Shown here piece after piece: positions 51,321-60,147 of a stretch of DNA of 64,000 nt. Each line of letters starts with the position of its first letter. Position 1 is the stretch's first letter. Made by a program: the position numbers and the translations under genes. The stretch lies in assembly GCA_021324435.1 (NCBI GenBank), contig JAJPIZ010000002.1:1-64000 (forward strand). Direction: 5' to 3'. The notes under the pieces were generated by a model, which saw only the letters and a program-made list of their open reading frames with translations, was not told the origin of the DNA and ran no database searches. The DNA comes from Anaerolineae bacterium (GTDB taxonomy: Bacteria > Chloroflexota > Anaerolineae > Anaerolineales > Villigracilaceae).

Positions 51321-51363
51321 AAATATCATAAATATTGACTTTTCCCGCTGACCCTGCTATAAT
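51321..51363 (+). promoter_or_regulatory. suf operon promoter with putative SufR operator
   Basis: TTGACT (51335-51340), 17-base spacer, TATAAT (51358-51363). AAATATCATAAATATTGACT (51321-51340) overlaps the -35 and matches the sufR promoter at 15 of 20 positions. Leader to the sufC start is about 90 bases. Confidence 0.75.
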
Positions 51364-51457
51364 GCCGCCGATTGGCAGGCAAAATAATTGCCCCTGCCTA
51401 TCGTGTAACCAATTCAGGTCTGCCATTATTTCAGTATTTTTCAAGGAGCAAACCCGC

Positions 51458-52234
51458 ATGTCGCAACTCGAAATCAAGGACCTTCACGTCAGCATTGACG
51501 GCAAGGAAATATTGCAGGGCGTCAATCTCGTCGTTAAACAGGGTGAAATCCACGCCATCATGGGCCCGAACGGCACAGGCAAGTCTACGCTGGCCTACAC
51601 CTTGATGGGACATCCCAACTACACTGTGACCAAAGGCGAGGTAATTTTTAAAGATCAGAACATTCTCGAGCTCGAAGCCGATGAACGCTCTCGGCTTGGC
51701 ATGTTCCTTGCTTTTCAATATCCGGTTGCAATTCCGGGTGTGACCGTGGCGAACTTCCTGCGCAGTGCCATCAATGCCCGCCGCCGCGCGGTCAACAAAG
51801 AAGACAAGGGCATGCCCATCCCGGAGTTCCGCAAACTGCTCAAAGAGAAAATGGATTTGCTCAAGATGGACAATGCCTTCGCGGGACGTTATCTCAATGA
51901 TGGCTTTTCGGGCGGAGAAAAGAAACGGGCTGAGATTTTGCAGATGGCAACCCTCCGACCGGAGATCGCTATTTTGGATGAGACCGATTCAGGTCTGGAC
52001 ATTGACGCGTTGCGCGTCGTCGCCGATGGAGTCAACGCTCTTACCGGACCTGAACTCGGCGTGCTCGTCATCACGCATTATCAACGTCTGTTGAATTACA
52101 TCAAGCCGCACTTCGTCCATGTGATGATGGGCGGGCGCATCGTCGAATCGGGCGGACCCGATCTGGCTCTCTCGCTCGAAGAGCATGGCTACGATTGGAT
52201 CCGTGAAAAAGAAAAAACTGAAGAGGCCGCCTGA
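51458..52234 (+). CDS. sufC: Fe-S assembly ATPase SufC
   Basis: A 258-residue ABC-type ATPase of the SufBCD scaffold. Walker A 'GPNGTGKST', signature '[15 protein letters not shown]', Walker B '[16 protein letters not shown]', switch His in 'ITHYQRL'. ATP hydrolysis drives shape changes in SufBC2D during cluster assembly. Start at 51458 has AAGGAG upstream. First gene of the operon. Confidence 0.96.
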   Translation: MSQLEIKDLHVSIDGKEILQGVNLVVKQGEIHAIMGPNGTGKSTLAYTLMGHPNYTVTKGEVIFKDQNILELEADERSRLGMFLAFQYPVAIPGVTVANFLRSAINARRRAVNKEDKGMPIPEFRKLLKEKMDLLKMDNAFAGRYLNDGFSGGEKKRAEILQMATLRPEIAILDETDSGLDIDALRVVADGVNALTGPELGVLVITHYQRLLNYIKPHFVHVMMGGRIVESGGPDLALSLEEHGYDWIREKEKTEEAA

Positions 52235-52284
52235 CGGCGGCGATATTCGATTATTCGATTATTCGAATTTCGAGTATCGAATAA
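52226..52284 (+). repeat. Two hairpins between sufC and sufB
   Basis: GCCGCC-TGAC-GGCGGC (52226-52241) covers the sufC stop codon; TTATTCGAT (52251-52259) pairs perfectly with ATCGAATAA (52276-52284), with ATTCGATT words repeated between. The second ends just before the sufB ribosome binding site (ACGGAGA). Confidence 0.6.
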
Positions 52285-52295
52285 CGGAGACCCTT

Positions 52296-53714
<1,419 letters not shown>

Positions 53715-53718
53715 TTTC

Positions 53719-53797
53719 GTGTCACTCTGAGCCGCGGAGTGGCGAAGAGTCTCGAAAGTCTCGAGGTCGAGATGCTTCGCTCCGCTCAGGATGACAC
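53719..53797. repeat. Dispersed inverted repeat, family A (diverged), between sufB and sufD
   Basis: Ends GTGTCACTCTGAGC and GCTCAGGATGACAC are near-perfect inversions. It begins 5 bases after the sufB stop codon and ends just before the sufD start. Confidence 0.7.
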
Positions 53798-53804
53798 TTC
53801 ATGG

Positions 53805-55151
53805 ATGAGAATAATGCAGGAAAAACCAAAGGTAGTTGTTTCAAAGACTCGACGGGCTGAAACCGCCGCAAAGGATTTCGCCTTCACCCAGGCGGACATC
53901 CCCGCCGCGAGCGGAGCCATCGCATCATATCGGACGAAAGCCTGGGACGCGTTTAAAAAACAGACTCTCCCCGATGTGACTCTCGAGGCCTGGCGTCGTA
54001 CTGACATCCACGCGATGCCCCTCGACTCGTTCAAACTTCCCGCGGAAGGCGCATACAAAGATTTGCCGTCCGTGCCTGCCGATCTTCTCAAACCGCTCGT
54101 CGCCAATCAGCACGGCGGACAAATTGTTTTGCTTCCCGGCGGATCGAAGATTGACTTGGACGAGTCGCTCGCGAAACAAGGCGTCATCTTCACGGACTTG
54201 AAGACCGCGCAGAAAAACTATCCTGAAATCGTTGCCAGGATTCTCGGTCAAACAGTCAATGTAGAAGAAGGCAAATTCTCCGCGCTGGCTGGGGCGCTGG
54301 CGCAAAATGGAATCTTGTTGTACGTACCGAAGAATGTGAAAGTTGAACAGCCGCTCCACAGCATTTTGTGGGGACCGGGTGCGGGTTTGGCTCACATTTC
54401 GCACTTGCTCGTGCTCGTTGACGAAGGCGCGAGCGTGACCTACGTTCACGAGTCGGGTTCGCCGAACGAATCCAACGATGCTTTGCACGCCGGCATTGTC
54501 GAGATCAAGGTCATGCAGGGCGCGAGCTTCAAGTTTGTCGAATTGCAATCGTGGGGCAGGCATGTTTGGAATTTTACTCACGAGCGCATCCGCGTCGAAC
54601 GCGACGGCAACCTCGATTGGATCTTCGGCGCGATCGGCTCGAAGTTGACAAAGAATTTCTCCGAACTCGACCTGGTCGGCGAAGGCGCGACGGGGCGCAT
54701 GTCCGGTTTTTATTTCACGGACGGCACACAGCATCTCGATCACGATACGCAACAGAACCACCTCGCCCCGCACACCACCAGCGACCTGCTCTTCAAGGGC
54801 GCGCTCAAGGGGAAGAGTCGCTCGGTTTGGCAGGGCATGATCTACGTCGCGAAAGGCGCGGAAAAAACTGACGGCTATCAAGCCAACCGCAACCTGGTCC
54901 TGGAAGAGGGCGCTCGCGCTGATTCAATTCCGGGGCTGGAAATCCTTGCCGATGATGTCCGTTGCACGCATGGAGCGACCGTCGGCAGGATGGAGCAGGA
55001 GCCGCTTTTTTATCTCAAGTCGCGCGGCATTCCGCAGAAGGAAGCCGAGAAATTGGTGGTCGAAGGTTTCTTCGATCCCATCTTCCAGCGGATTCCGTTT
55101 GAAGGTGTACGTGAACGGTTCCAGGAATACATTGCCAGCAAAATGGAATAG
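53805..55151 (+). CDS. sufD: Fe-S assembly protein SufD
   Basis: A 448-residue SufD. Core strands such as 'LHSILWGPGAGLAHISHLLVLVDEGASVTYVHE' (in pieces) and the C-terminal 'CTHGATVGRMEQEPLFYLKSRGIPQKEAEKLVVEGFFDPIFQRIPF' (in pieces, with the conserved His in THGAT) are diagnostic. The start is uncertain: 53805 (MRIMQEKP) or 53814 (MQEKPKVV). Longer frames would translate the repeat at 53719-53797 and are rejected. No good ribosome binding site is visible, so coupling across the repeat may matter. Confidence 0.93.
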   Translation: MRIMQEKPKVVVSKTRRAETAAKDFAFTQADIPAASGAIASYRTKAWDAFKKQTLPDVTLEAWRRTDIHAMPLDSFKLPAEGAYKDLPSVPADLLKPLVANQHGGQIVLLPGGSKIDLDESLAKQGVIFTDLKTAQKNYPEIVARILGQTVNVEEGKFSALAGALAQNGILLYVPKNVKVEQPLHSILWGPGAGLAHISHLLVLVDEGASVTYVHESGSPNESNDALHAGIVEIKVMQGASFKFVELQSWGRHVWNFTHERIRVERDGNLDWIFGAIGSKLTKNFSELDLVGEGATGRMSGFYFTDGTQHLDHDTQQNHLAPHTTSDLLFKGALKGKSRSVWQGMIYVAKGAEKTDGYQANRNLVLEEGARADSIPGLEILADDVRCTHGATVGRMEQEPLFYLKSRGIPQKEAEKLVVEGFFDPIFQRIPFEGVRERFQEYIASKME

Positions 55152-55154
55152 TTC

Positions 55155-55183
55155 TTGAAGTGAATAATGAAATTCACTATAGT
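55155..55183 (+). promoter_or_regulatory. Internal promoter with palindrome upstream of the H1-like gene
   Basis: TTGAAG (55155-55160), 17-base spacer, TATAGT (55178-55183). The spacer is occupied by AGTGAAT-AATGAA-ATTCACT (55159-55178), a perfect 7-base-arm palindrome, a typical operator position. Confidence 0.55.
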
Positions 55184-55239
55184 ATTAGTGGCGGTGCGGA
55201 AATTCTGCAAGTAATTTTGTAATGAAAGTAGGCATTCAA

Positions 55240-55884
55240 ATGACGATCAAGAAAAGAGTAGCACGCAAAGCGGCCAAACAAAAAACGACGCGGAGAGTTG
55301 TCTCCAAGACTCGTTCGAAAGCCGTTGTCAAAAAAGCGCCTGCTAAACGAGCGCTGAAGTCTCGCAAAACAGCCGCAAAAGTGGTTGCAAAGGCTCCAGT
55401 GACCAAAACTCCGGTCAGGCCGGCCCCGACCCCGAGACCCGCGCCGAAATTGATGGCGACTCTGCCTGCAGCTGCATTGCGCATGGAAACTCCACGGCCG
55501 CGACTCAAAACCAAAGTTCACGCGGTAAGGCCGGCGCGTACCTCTTCTGCCGTAGCGGGAGAACGCCGCGCCTTTCGCGTGGGGCGTGTTGCGCAATTCG
55601 CTTACATGAAGGCGCCCGGCATTGAGGACGCTTTTGAGGTCGGCGACACAGTTGAGGTATTTTGTGATCACGAAAAAAATAACGACCGCGTGCGCGGCTG
55701 GATCAAAGGCATTGTCGTTCAAGTGGACAACAAGCTGGTCGCGGTGCAGTTCCGCTCCAATGTTTTCCTCACCGATGGCTGGATGGTGCCCGACCGCATT
55801 CTGTGGTATCCGCTGACGTCGGATCAAATCCGCTCGGTCTCCACCGGTAAAAAATCCGCCAAGAAGGAAATCCCCGACTATTAG
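55240..55884 (+). CDS. Histone-H1-like basic protein with compact C-terminal domain
   Basis: A 214-residue protein of two parts. Residues about 1-110 are rich in Lys, Arg, Ala, Pro and Thr with 'KKAPAKRALKSRKTAAKVV'-like runs (compare H1-type bacterial nucleoid proteins), then a Pro-rich hinge. Residues about 118-205 are a folded domain with hydrophobic beta-strands: 'DAFEVGDTVEVFCDHE', 'RVRGWIKGIVVQVDNKLVAVQF' in pieces, 'TDGWMVPDRILWYPL', suggestive of a small SH3/Tudor-like barrel. No Suf family is recognised. It sits between sufD and sufS, 10 bases before the latter. An ATG at 55222 is an alternative start. It may bind DNA or RNA through its tail. Confidence 0.85.
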   Translation: MTIKKRVARKAAKQKTTRRVVSKTRSKAVVKKAPAKRALKSRKTAAKVVAKAPVTKTPVRPAPTPRPAPKLMATLPAAALRMETPRPRLKTKVHAVRPARTSSAVAGERRAFRVGRVAQFAYMKAPGIEDAFEVGDTVEVFCDHEKNNDRVRGWIKGIVVQVDNKLVAVQFRSNVFLTDGWMVPDRILWYPLTSDQIRSVSTGKKSAKKEIPDY

Positions 55885-55926
55885 AAAGTAAACGTGAATC
55901 AACCAACCGGTTCCCGCCTCCTGAAT

Positions 55927-57153
55927 ATGACATTAGATATCGCTCGTATCCGCCAGGATTTTCCAATCCTAAATCGCGAAGTCCGGCCTGGGGTCAAGGT
56001 CGTTTATCTTGACTCCACAGCCACTTCGCAAAAGCCGCTTGCTGTCATCGAGGCGATGAATGATTTCTATCATCGCTTCAATGCGAATATTCATCGCGGA
56101 GTTCACACCCTCGCGGAGGAAGCCACGGCGATGTACGAGCAGGCGCGCGTCAAGATTGCCAAGTTCATCAACGCGCGCAATCCGCATGAGATCATTTATA
56201 CGCGCAACACGACCGAGTCGATCAATCTCGTTGCATACACATGGGCGCGCGCCAATCTCAAATCGGGCGACCTCGTCATCTTGACCGAGATGGAGCATCA
56301 CAGCAATCTCGTTCCGTGGCACATGCTGGCGGCGGAACGCGGCGTCCAACTCGAATTCATCCCGGTGACGGAAAATGGTTTGCTGGATCTCGAGACGTAC
56401 AAATCGCTTCTTGCCCGGACCCCGAAACTGGTCTCGTTTACGCACATGTCCAACGTCCTCGGCACGATCAACCCTGCCGCGGAGATCATCAAGCTGGCGC
56501 ACGACGCGGGCGCGATCACTGTTGTGGATGGCGCTCAATCCGTCCCGCATTTGAAAGTGGATGTCCACGCCCTCGACGCGGACTTTTATGCGTTCTCCGC
56601 GCACAAGATGTGCGGCCCCACCGGCATCGGCGCGTTGTATGGTAAGTCTGCACTGCTGGATGCCATGCCTCCATTCCTCGGCGGCGGCGATATGATCAAG
56701 GAAGTTAAACTGCGTTCATTTCGCCCGAACACGGTTCCGGCCAAGTTTGAAGCGGGCACACCCGCCATCGCGGAGTCGGTCGGTTTCGGCGCGGCAGTGG
56801 ATTATCTAACTGGCATCGGTATGGACAAAGTAGCCGCGCATGAGCATGAGATCACTGAGTACGCGTTGGAGCGCCTTGAGGAAATTCCCGGCGTGAAAGT
56901 CTTCGGTCCATCCGCAGATAAAAAAGGCGGAGTGGCCTCCTTCACTTTTGACGGTGTTCACCCACACGACGTGGCGCAGATTTTAGATCGAGACGGAATC
57001 GCTGTCCGCGCCGGGCATCACTGCGCACAGCCTTTGCATGAGAAATTTGGAATTCCGGCAACGACCCGCGCCAGTTTCTACCTGTATTCGACGAAAGACG
57101 AAGTGGACAAATTGGTGGAAGGAATTTACAAGGTCAAGAAGGTGTTTGGTTAA
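55927..57153 (+). CDS. sufS: Cysteine desulfurase SufS
   Basis: A 408-residue type II cysteine desulfurase. PLP lysine at about 227 in 'FSAHKMCGPTG', catalytic Cys at about 366 in 'RAGHHCAQP', and 'EMEHHSNLVPW' near 122-132. It takes sulfur from cysteine and passes it to SufU. The start at 55927 (MTLDIARIR) matches family N-termini; a GTG at 55894 is possible and would put the gene 10 bases after the preceding one. Confidence 0.95.
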   Translation: MTLDIARIRQDFPILNREVRPGVKVVYLDSTATSQKPLAVIEAMNDFYHRFNANIHRGVHTLAEEATAMYEQARVKIAKFINARNPHEIIYTRNTTESINLVAYTWARANLKSGDLVILTEMEHHSNLVPWHMLAAERGVQLEFIPVTENGLLDLETYKSLLARTPKLVSFTHMSNVLGTINPAAEIIKLAHDAGAITVVDGAQSVPHLKVDVHALDADFYAFSAHKMCGPTGIGALYGKSALLDAMPPFLGGGDMIKEVKLRSFRPNTVPAKFEAGTPAIAESVGFGAAVDYLTGIGMDKVAAHEHEITEYALERLEEIPGVKVFGPSADKKGGVASFTFDGVHPHDVAQILDRDGIAVRAGHHCAQPLHEKFGIPATTRASFYLYSTKDEVDKLVEGIYKVKKVFG

Positions 57154-57158
57154 CATTC

Positions 57159-57234
57159 CGTCGTTGCGAGGAGCCGCGAAGCGGCGACGAAGCAATCTCC
57201 ACGTTTGAAGTAGATTGTTTCGCTCGCAATGACG
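57159..57234. repeat. Dispersed inverted repeat, family B, between sufS and sufU
   Basis: Ends CGTCGTTGCGAG and CTCGCAATGACG are inverted with one mismatch; it contains CGAAGCAATCTCC as in the copy at 42297-42380. It fills nearly the entire gap before sufU. Confidence 0.7.
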
Positions 57235-57245
57235 TACGGAGTTTT

Positions 57246-57641
57246 ATGGACGATCTCTATCGTGAAGTCATTATTGAGCACTATAAAAATCCATCTTACC
57301 GCGGACATCTCGACCCGCACGATATTTCATTTGCTGATAATAATCCGCTCTGTGGCGATCATATTCAAATTGATCTGCGCGTGGATGAGAGCGGCAAGGT
57401 CACCGACGCGCGCTTCGATGGTCATGGGTGCGCCATCTCGCAGGCATCCGCTGATTTGTTGGTCGAGTCGGTGATCGGGAAATCTGTGGAGGATGTCAAG
57501 AAGCTGAATAAGCAGGATATTCTTGACATGCTTGGCATCGAACTTGGCCCAGTTCGATTGAAATGCGCCCTGCTTTCGCTGAAAGTCTTGAAAGCCGGTG
57601 TTTATGGTTTGTGCGAAGCCAGCGATGAACTGGTGGAATAA
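57246..57641 (+). CDS. sufU: Zinc-dependent sulfurtransferase SufU
   Basis: A 131-residue IscU-fold protein with ligands Cys36, Asp38, Cys62 and Cys107 ('NPLCGD', 'GHGCAIS', 'RLKCALL'). SufU-type proteins bind zinc and accept the persulfide from SufS. 'LYREVIIEHYKNP' at the start is typical. It follows sufS, its partner. Confidence 0.94.
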   Translation: MDDLYREVIIEHYKNPSYRGHLDPHDISFADNNPLCGDHIQIDLRVDESGKVTDARFDGHGCAISQASADLLVESVIGKSVEDVKKLNKQDILDMLGIELGPVRLKCALLSLKVLKAGVYGLCEASDELVE

Positions 57642-57656
57642 ATTGACTGTGGACGT

Positions 57657-57691
57657 TGGACGGTGACCGTAAAAACACGGTCAACGATCCA
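57657..57691 (+). repeat. Hairpin between sufU and the Rieske gene
   Basis: Core GACCGT-AAAAAC-ACGGTC (57665-57682) with an imperfect extension (TGGACGGT with AACGATCCA). No T run follows. Confidence 0.5.
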
Positions 57692-57707
57692 CTGTCCATC
57701 GTCGGGG

Positions 57708-58061
57708 ATGGCTATGTACAACTACACAAAGATAGACGAATCAAAAGTCGAATATGTTGAGATCGCGCCTGCCAGCGAACTGCCAAATGGGGAGCGGCTT
57801 TTCGTTGAGATCGGCGGGAAGATGATTGTGATCTTCAACATCGCGGGGCAATTTTTTTCGATTGCTGATGTCTGTTCGCACGATGATGGGCCGGTGGGCG
57901 AGGGGACGCTCGAAGGCTACAACATCACCTGTCCGCGCCACGGCGCGCAGTTCGATGTGCGTACGGGTAAAGTGATGCAAATGCCCGCGGTGGTGGATAT
58001 CCCCGCCTATCCTGTCCAGGTTCGCGATGGAAATATTTTTTTAGGAATCCCCAGGGAATAA
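57708..58061 (+). CDS. Rieske [2Fe-2S] ferredoxin-type protein
   Basis: A 117-residue soluble Rieske protein. Cluster ligands Cys56, His58, Cys75 and His78 ('CSHDDGPV', 'CPRHGAQFD'). No anchor is present. Such ferredoxins serve oxygenases or other redox enzymes, and they often end suf operons, as here. Alternative start 57714. Confidence 0.9.
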   Translation: MAMYNYTKIDESKVEYVEIAPASELPNGERLFVEIGGKMIVIFNIAGQFFSIADVCSHDDGPVGEGTLEGYNITCPRHGAQFDVRTGKVMQMPAVVDIPAYPVQVRDGNIFLGIPRE

Positions 58062-58072
58062 ATTCTACAAGG

Positions 58073-58107
58073 AAAAACTGTTGCGAGGAATTCTCGCCGC
58101 AGTTTTT
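58073..58107. terminator. Bidirectional terminator ending the suf operon
   Basis: AAAAACTG-TT-GCGAG, loop, CTCGC-CG-CAGTTTTT; A run on one side and T run on the other serve both directions. Confidence 0.88.
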
Positions 58108-58109
58108 GA

Positions 58110-58619
58110 TTACCAGTCTCCCGCATAAACAATTGCATAAGGCTTTGTGATGTTTTCGATTCTCAGCCGCCTCAGTTCCACAAGTTGACGGATATGCAGG
58201 TTGTCGTGCGCGATCCAGGATGCGAACATTTCCCCAGCGGGCATTGAGCCATAATCCGATGTGTACGTTTTGTCCCAATCTGCCTTTGACAATTCTTTGA
58301 GCCACCCCAGCGACTTCTTCCGCTCGGCGAAAAACTTTTCCTTTGATTCGTTGAAATCCTGCTCGTTATATTTTCTTTCTGTTACCCAGCGTTGCGGGTC
58401 AATTTGATGCCATTTTTCATTTTGGCGGTGCAGGATGAAATCCAAATGTTCGCGGAAATCCTCGCGCTCCTCGTCGTAGAGGTGACAGACCACTTCGAGA
58501 ATGGACCAGGATTCAGGTCTCGGCTTGAGGCGGGCTTCGTCTTGCGTTACATTTGCCAGGAGGATCCGAATCATCTCTGTGCTGTCTGTCAGTTCGTGAA
58601 GAAGGATTTCAAACTTCAT
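58110..58619 (-). CDS. DinB-like / YfiT family metal-dependent protein
   Basis: A 169-residue four-helix protein. 'SILEVVCHLYDEEREDF' (His of the triad) and 'SWIAHDNLHIRQLVELR' (two histidines) form the metal site of the DinB fold. Relatives act as thiol- or bacillithiol-dependent transferases or hydrolases. It lies 8 bases after the PIG-L gene. Confidence 0.85.
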   Translation of the reverse strand: MKFEILLHELTDSTEMIRILLANVTQDEARLKPRPESWSILEVVCHLYDEEREDFREHLDFILHRQNEKWHQIDPQRWVTERKYNEQDFNESKEKFFAERKKSLGWLKELSKADWDKTYTSDYGSMPAGEMFASWIAHDNLHIRQLVELRRLRIENITKPYAIVYAGDW

Positions 58620-58627
58620 GCTGGCCT

Positions 58628-59266
58628 CTACTCACAAGTCTCGAAATTTCCGACGATTCGCAAAATATCAAATCCCTCTGCAAAAGGCTTTTCCGCCAGC
58701 GCGCCGTGCCGCACCATGATCGAACGCGTCAGTTCGCTGTTGAAATAATACTTGTCGCGGTATGTTTCGTATTGTGAAAGCGCCTCGATCTTTTTGTTCA
58801 CATCCTCTTCGCTGACCTCCACCAGAAAGTGCGGGAAGAAGCCATAGGACGACCGCACCACGTCAAAGCCCAGGAGGGTTATGCCGCGAAAGGCGCGCAG
58901 GGACTCGTCCGTCATCACGTTGTGATCCTGATGGACGTCCTGTCGGCTGTGCGTAAAGATCAGGTCAGGGTTAAAGTCCGCGCGCAGTTTGAGAAAATAC
59001 TCAAGAATTTCCTGGCGGGAGTCTGGAAAGACGCGTGTGGTGAAAGGGCCAAGCACAATCTTTTCTTGTGGGACTCCCAGCACGGCCATGGACTTGAAAT
59101 GTTCGTCCTTTACGTTTTTCAACTCAGGATTTTTCTGATTATCTGAAAGCGTCACGCAGAGTACGTCGGTCAAGCCGACGATGTGGTGCAATAAAGCGCC
59201 GCACCCCAATTCGATGTCGTCGGGGTGAGCGCCGAGGAAGAGAACGCGCTTGCCGGAGAAGTTCAT
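58628..59266 (-). CDS. PIG-L family (LmbE-like) deacetylase
   Basis: A 212-residue zinc hydrolase. 'LFLGAHPDDIELGCG' (AHPDD zinc motif) and 'THSRQDVHQDHNV' (third ligand). The family removes acetyl groups from N-acetylglucosaminyl conjugates, as in thiol cofactor or glycolipid synthesis. It follows the methyltransferase gene with one base between and precedes a DinB gene, a pairing reminiscent of bacillithiol/mycothiol-type gene sets, but no glycosyltransferase or ligase is present, so this is only a hint. Confidence 0.88.
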   Translation of the reverse strand: MNFSGKRVLFLGAHPDDIELGCGALLHHIVGLTDVLCVTLSDNQKNPELKNVKDEHFKSMAVLGVPQEKIVLGPFTTRVFPDSRQEILEYFLKLRADFNPDLIFTHSRQDVHQDHNVMTDESLRAFRGITLLGFDVVRSSYGFFPHFLVEVSEEDVNKKIEALSQYETYRDKYYFNSELTRSIMVRHGALAEKPFAEGFDILRIVGNFETCE

Positions 59267-59267
59267 T

Positions 59268-60068
59268 TTATTTGGTCGCCAAAATTCCGCCGACGACCTT
59301 GGTCATCACCAATTTGCCGTCGCGCTTAAACCGGCGAGTCGCTACTTCCTCGATCTTTTTGATCAGCGCCTCATATTCCTGATGGCTGTTGAACATCGAA
59401 GTCCATAATTTGCGATCTTCGGAGAGAGAGGCCCGCACGTAATCCATGAACGGCGCGACTTCCGGGAAGGTGAGTGAGTTCTCGAAAACATGTAGTTCTG
59501 TCTTGGCAAATATTTTGCTGATCGTGTTGAAGATATCGCCTTTGAAACGGCTCGATCCCGGCATTGGCGGAATAGGCTTGTTGGTCGCTTCTTTGATAAT
59601 GTCGTAGAACATCTTTTTATTTTCTGGCAATGGCCCGGAAACAAAAAGCCGTCCGCCGGGTTTCAGTACCCGGTGAGCCTCGCCAAACGTAAAGTCCAGG
59701 TTGGAGGCGTAATAAATCGCGAAGGCGCTCGTGCAGAGATCAAATGTGTTATCTGCAAATTTGAACGGCTTGTTGAAGTCCAAAAATCGAAAGTCAATAG
59801 CTGTACCAAGTTGCTTGTTTTTCTCGCGCGCTTTATCCAGTAATTCTTCAGAGAAATCGCCGCCCGTGATTTTCGCGCCACCTTTAGTATAATCGTTGAA
59901 CAAGAAACAAAGTTTACCCGCGCCGCATCCAACATCCAGAATGCTCATGCCTGCTTGAGGCTTGAGCAAATCGTTGGTCCACTGGTCAATATTTGCAGAG
60001 CCGTATTTCTCATGGATGTCAATGCGGGTAAGCAAGTCTCGGCTGGTTTCTTGATAGTTGATTTTCAT
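59268..60068 (-). CDS. Class I SAM-dependent methyltransferase
   Basis: A 266-residue Rossmann methyltransferase with motif I 'ILDVGCGAGKLC' near 39-50, 'ITGGDFSEELLDKA' and the acidic 'NTFDLCTSAFAIYY' segment. A late 'HRVLKPGGRLFVSGP' block resembles UbiE/MenG-type or small-molecule enzymes. Substrate unknown. Divergent from hisS with overlapping promoters. Confidence 0.87.
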   Translation of the reverse strand: MKINYQETSRDLLTRIDIHEKYGSANIDQWTNDLLKPQAGMSILDVGCGAGKLCFLFNDYTKGGAKITGGDFSEELLDKAREKNKQLGTAIDFRFLDFNKPFKFADNTFDLCTSAFAIYYASNLDFTFGEAHRVLKPGGRLFVSGPLPENKKMFYDIIKEATNKPIPPMPGSSRFKGDIFNTISKIFAKTELHVFENSLTFPEVAPFMDYVRASLSEDRKLWTSMFNSHQEYEALIKKIEEVATRRFKRDGKLVMTKVVGGILATK

Positions 60069-60090
60069 GTTCTCTCCTTGAAGTGGTCGT

Positions 60091-60119
60091 TGAAATTATA
60101 CCAAACCATCACTAAAATT
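60091..60119 (+). promoter_or_regulatory. hisS promoter, overlapping the divergent methyltransferase promoter
   Basis: Plus: TTGAAA (60091-60096), 17-base spacer, TAAAAT (60114-60119). Minus: TATAAT (60101-60096) lies inside it, so the two start sites compete for the same DNA. Confidence 0.65.
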
Positions 60120-60147
60120 CAGTCAATGAATTTTGAACGGAGTTTTG

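Noticed and set aside
52243-52290. Start of a CRISPR or tandem-repeat array (ATTCGATT words)
   Set aside because: Only two to three imperfect copies without spacers; better explained as a hairpin.
53739-53804. N-terminal extension of SufD
   Set aside because: Encoded by the family A repeat, not by conserved SufD sequence.
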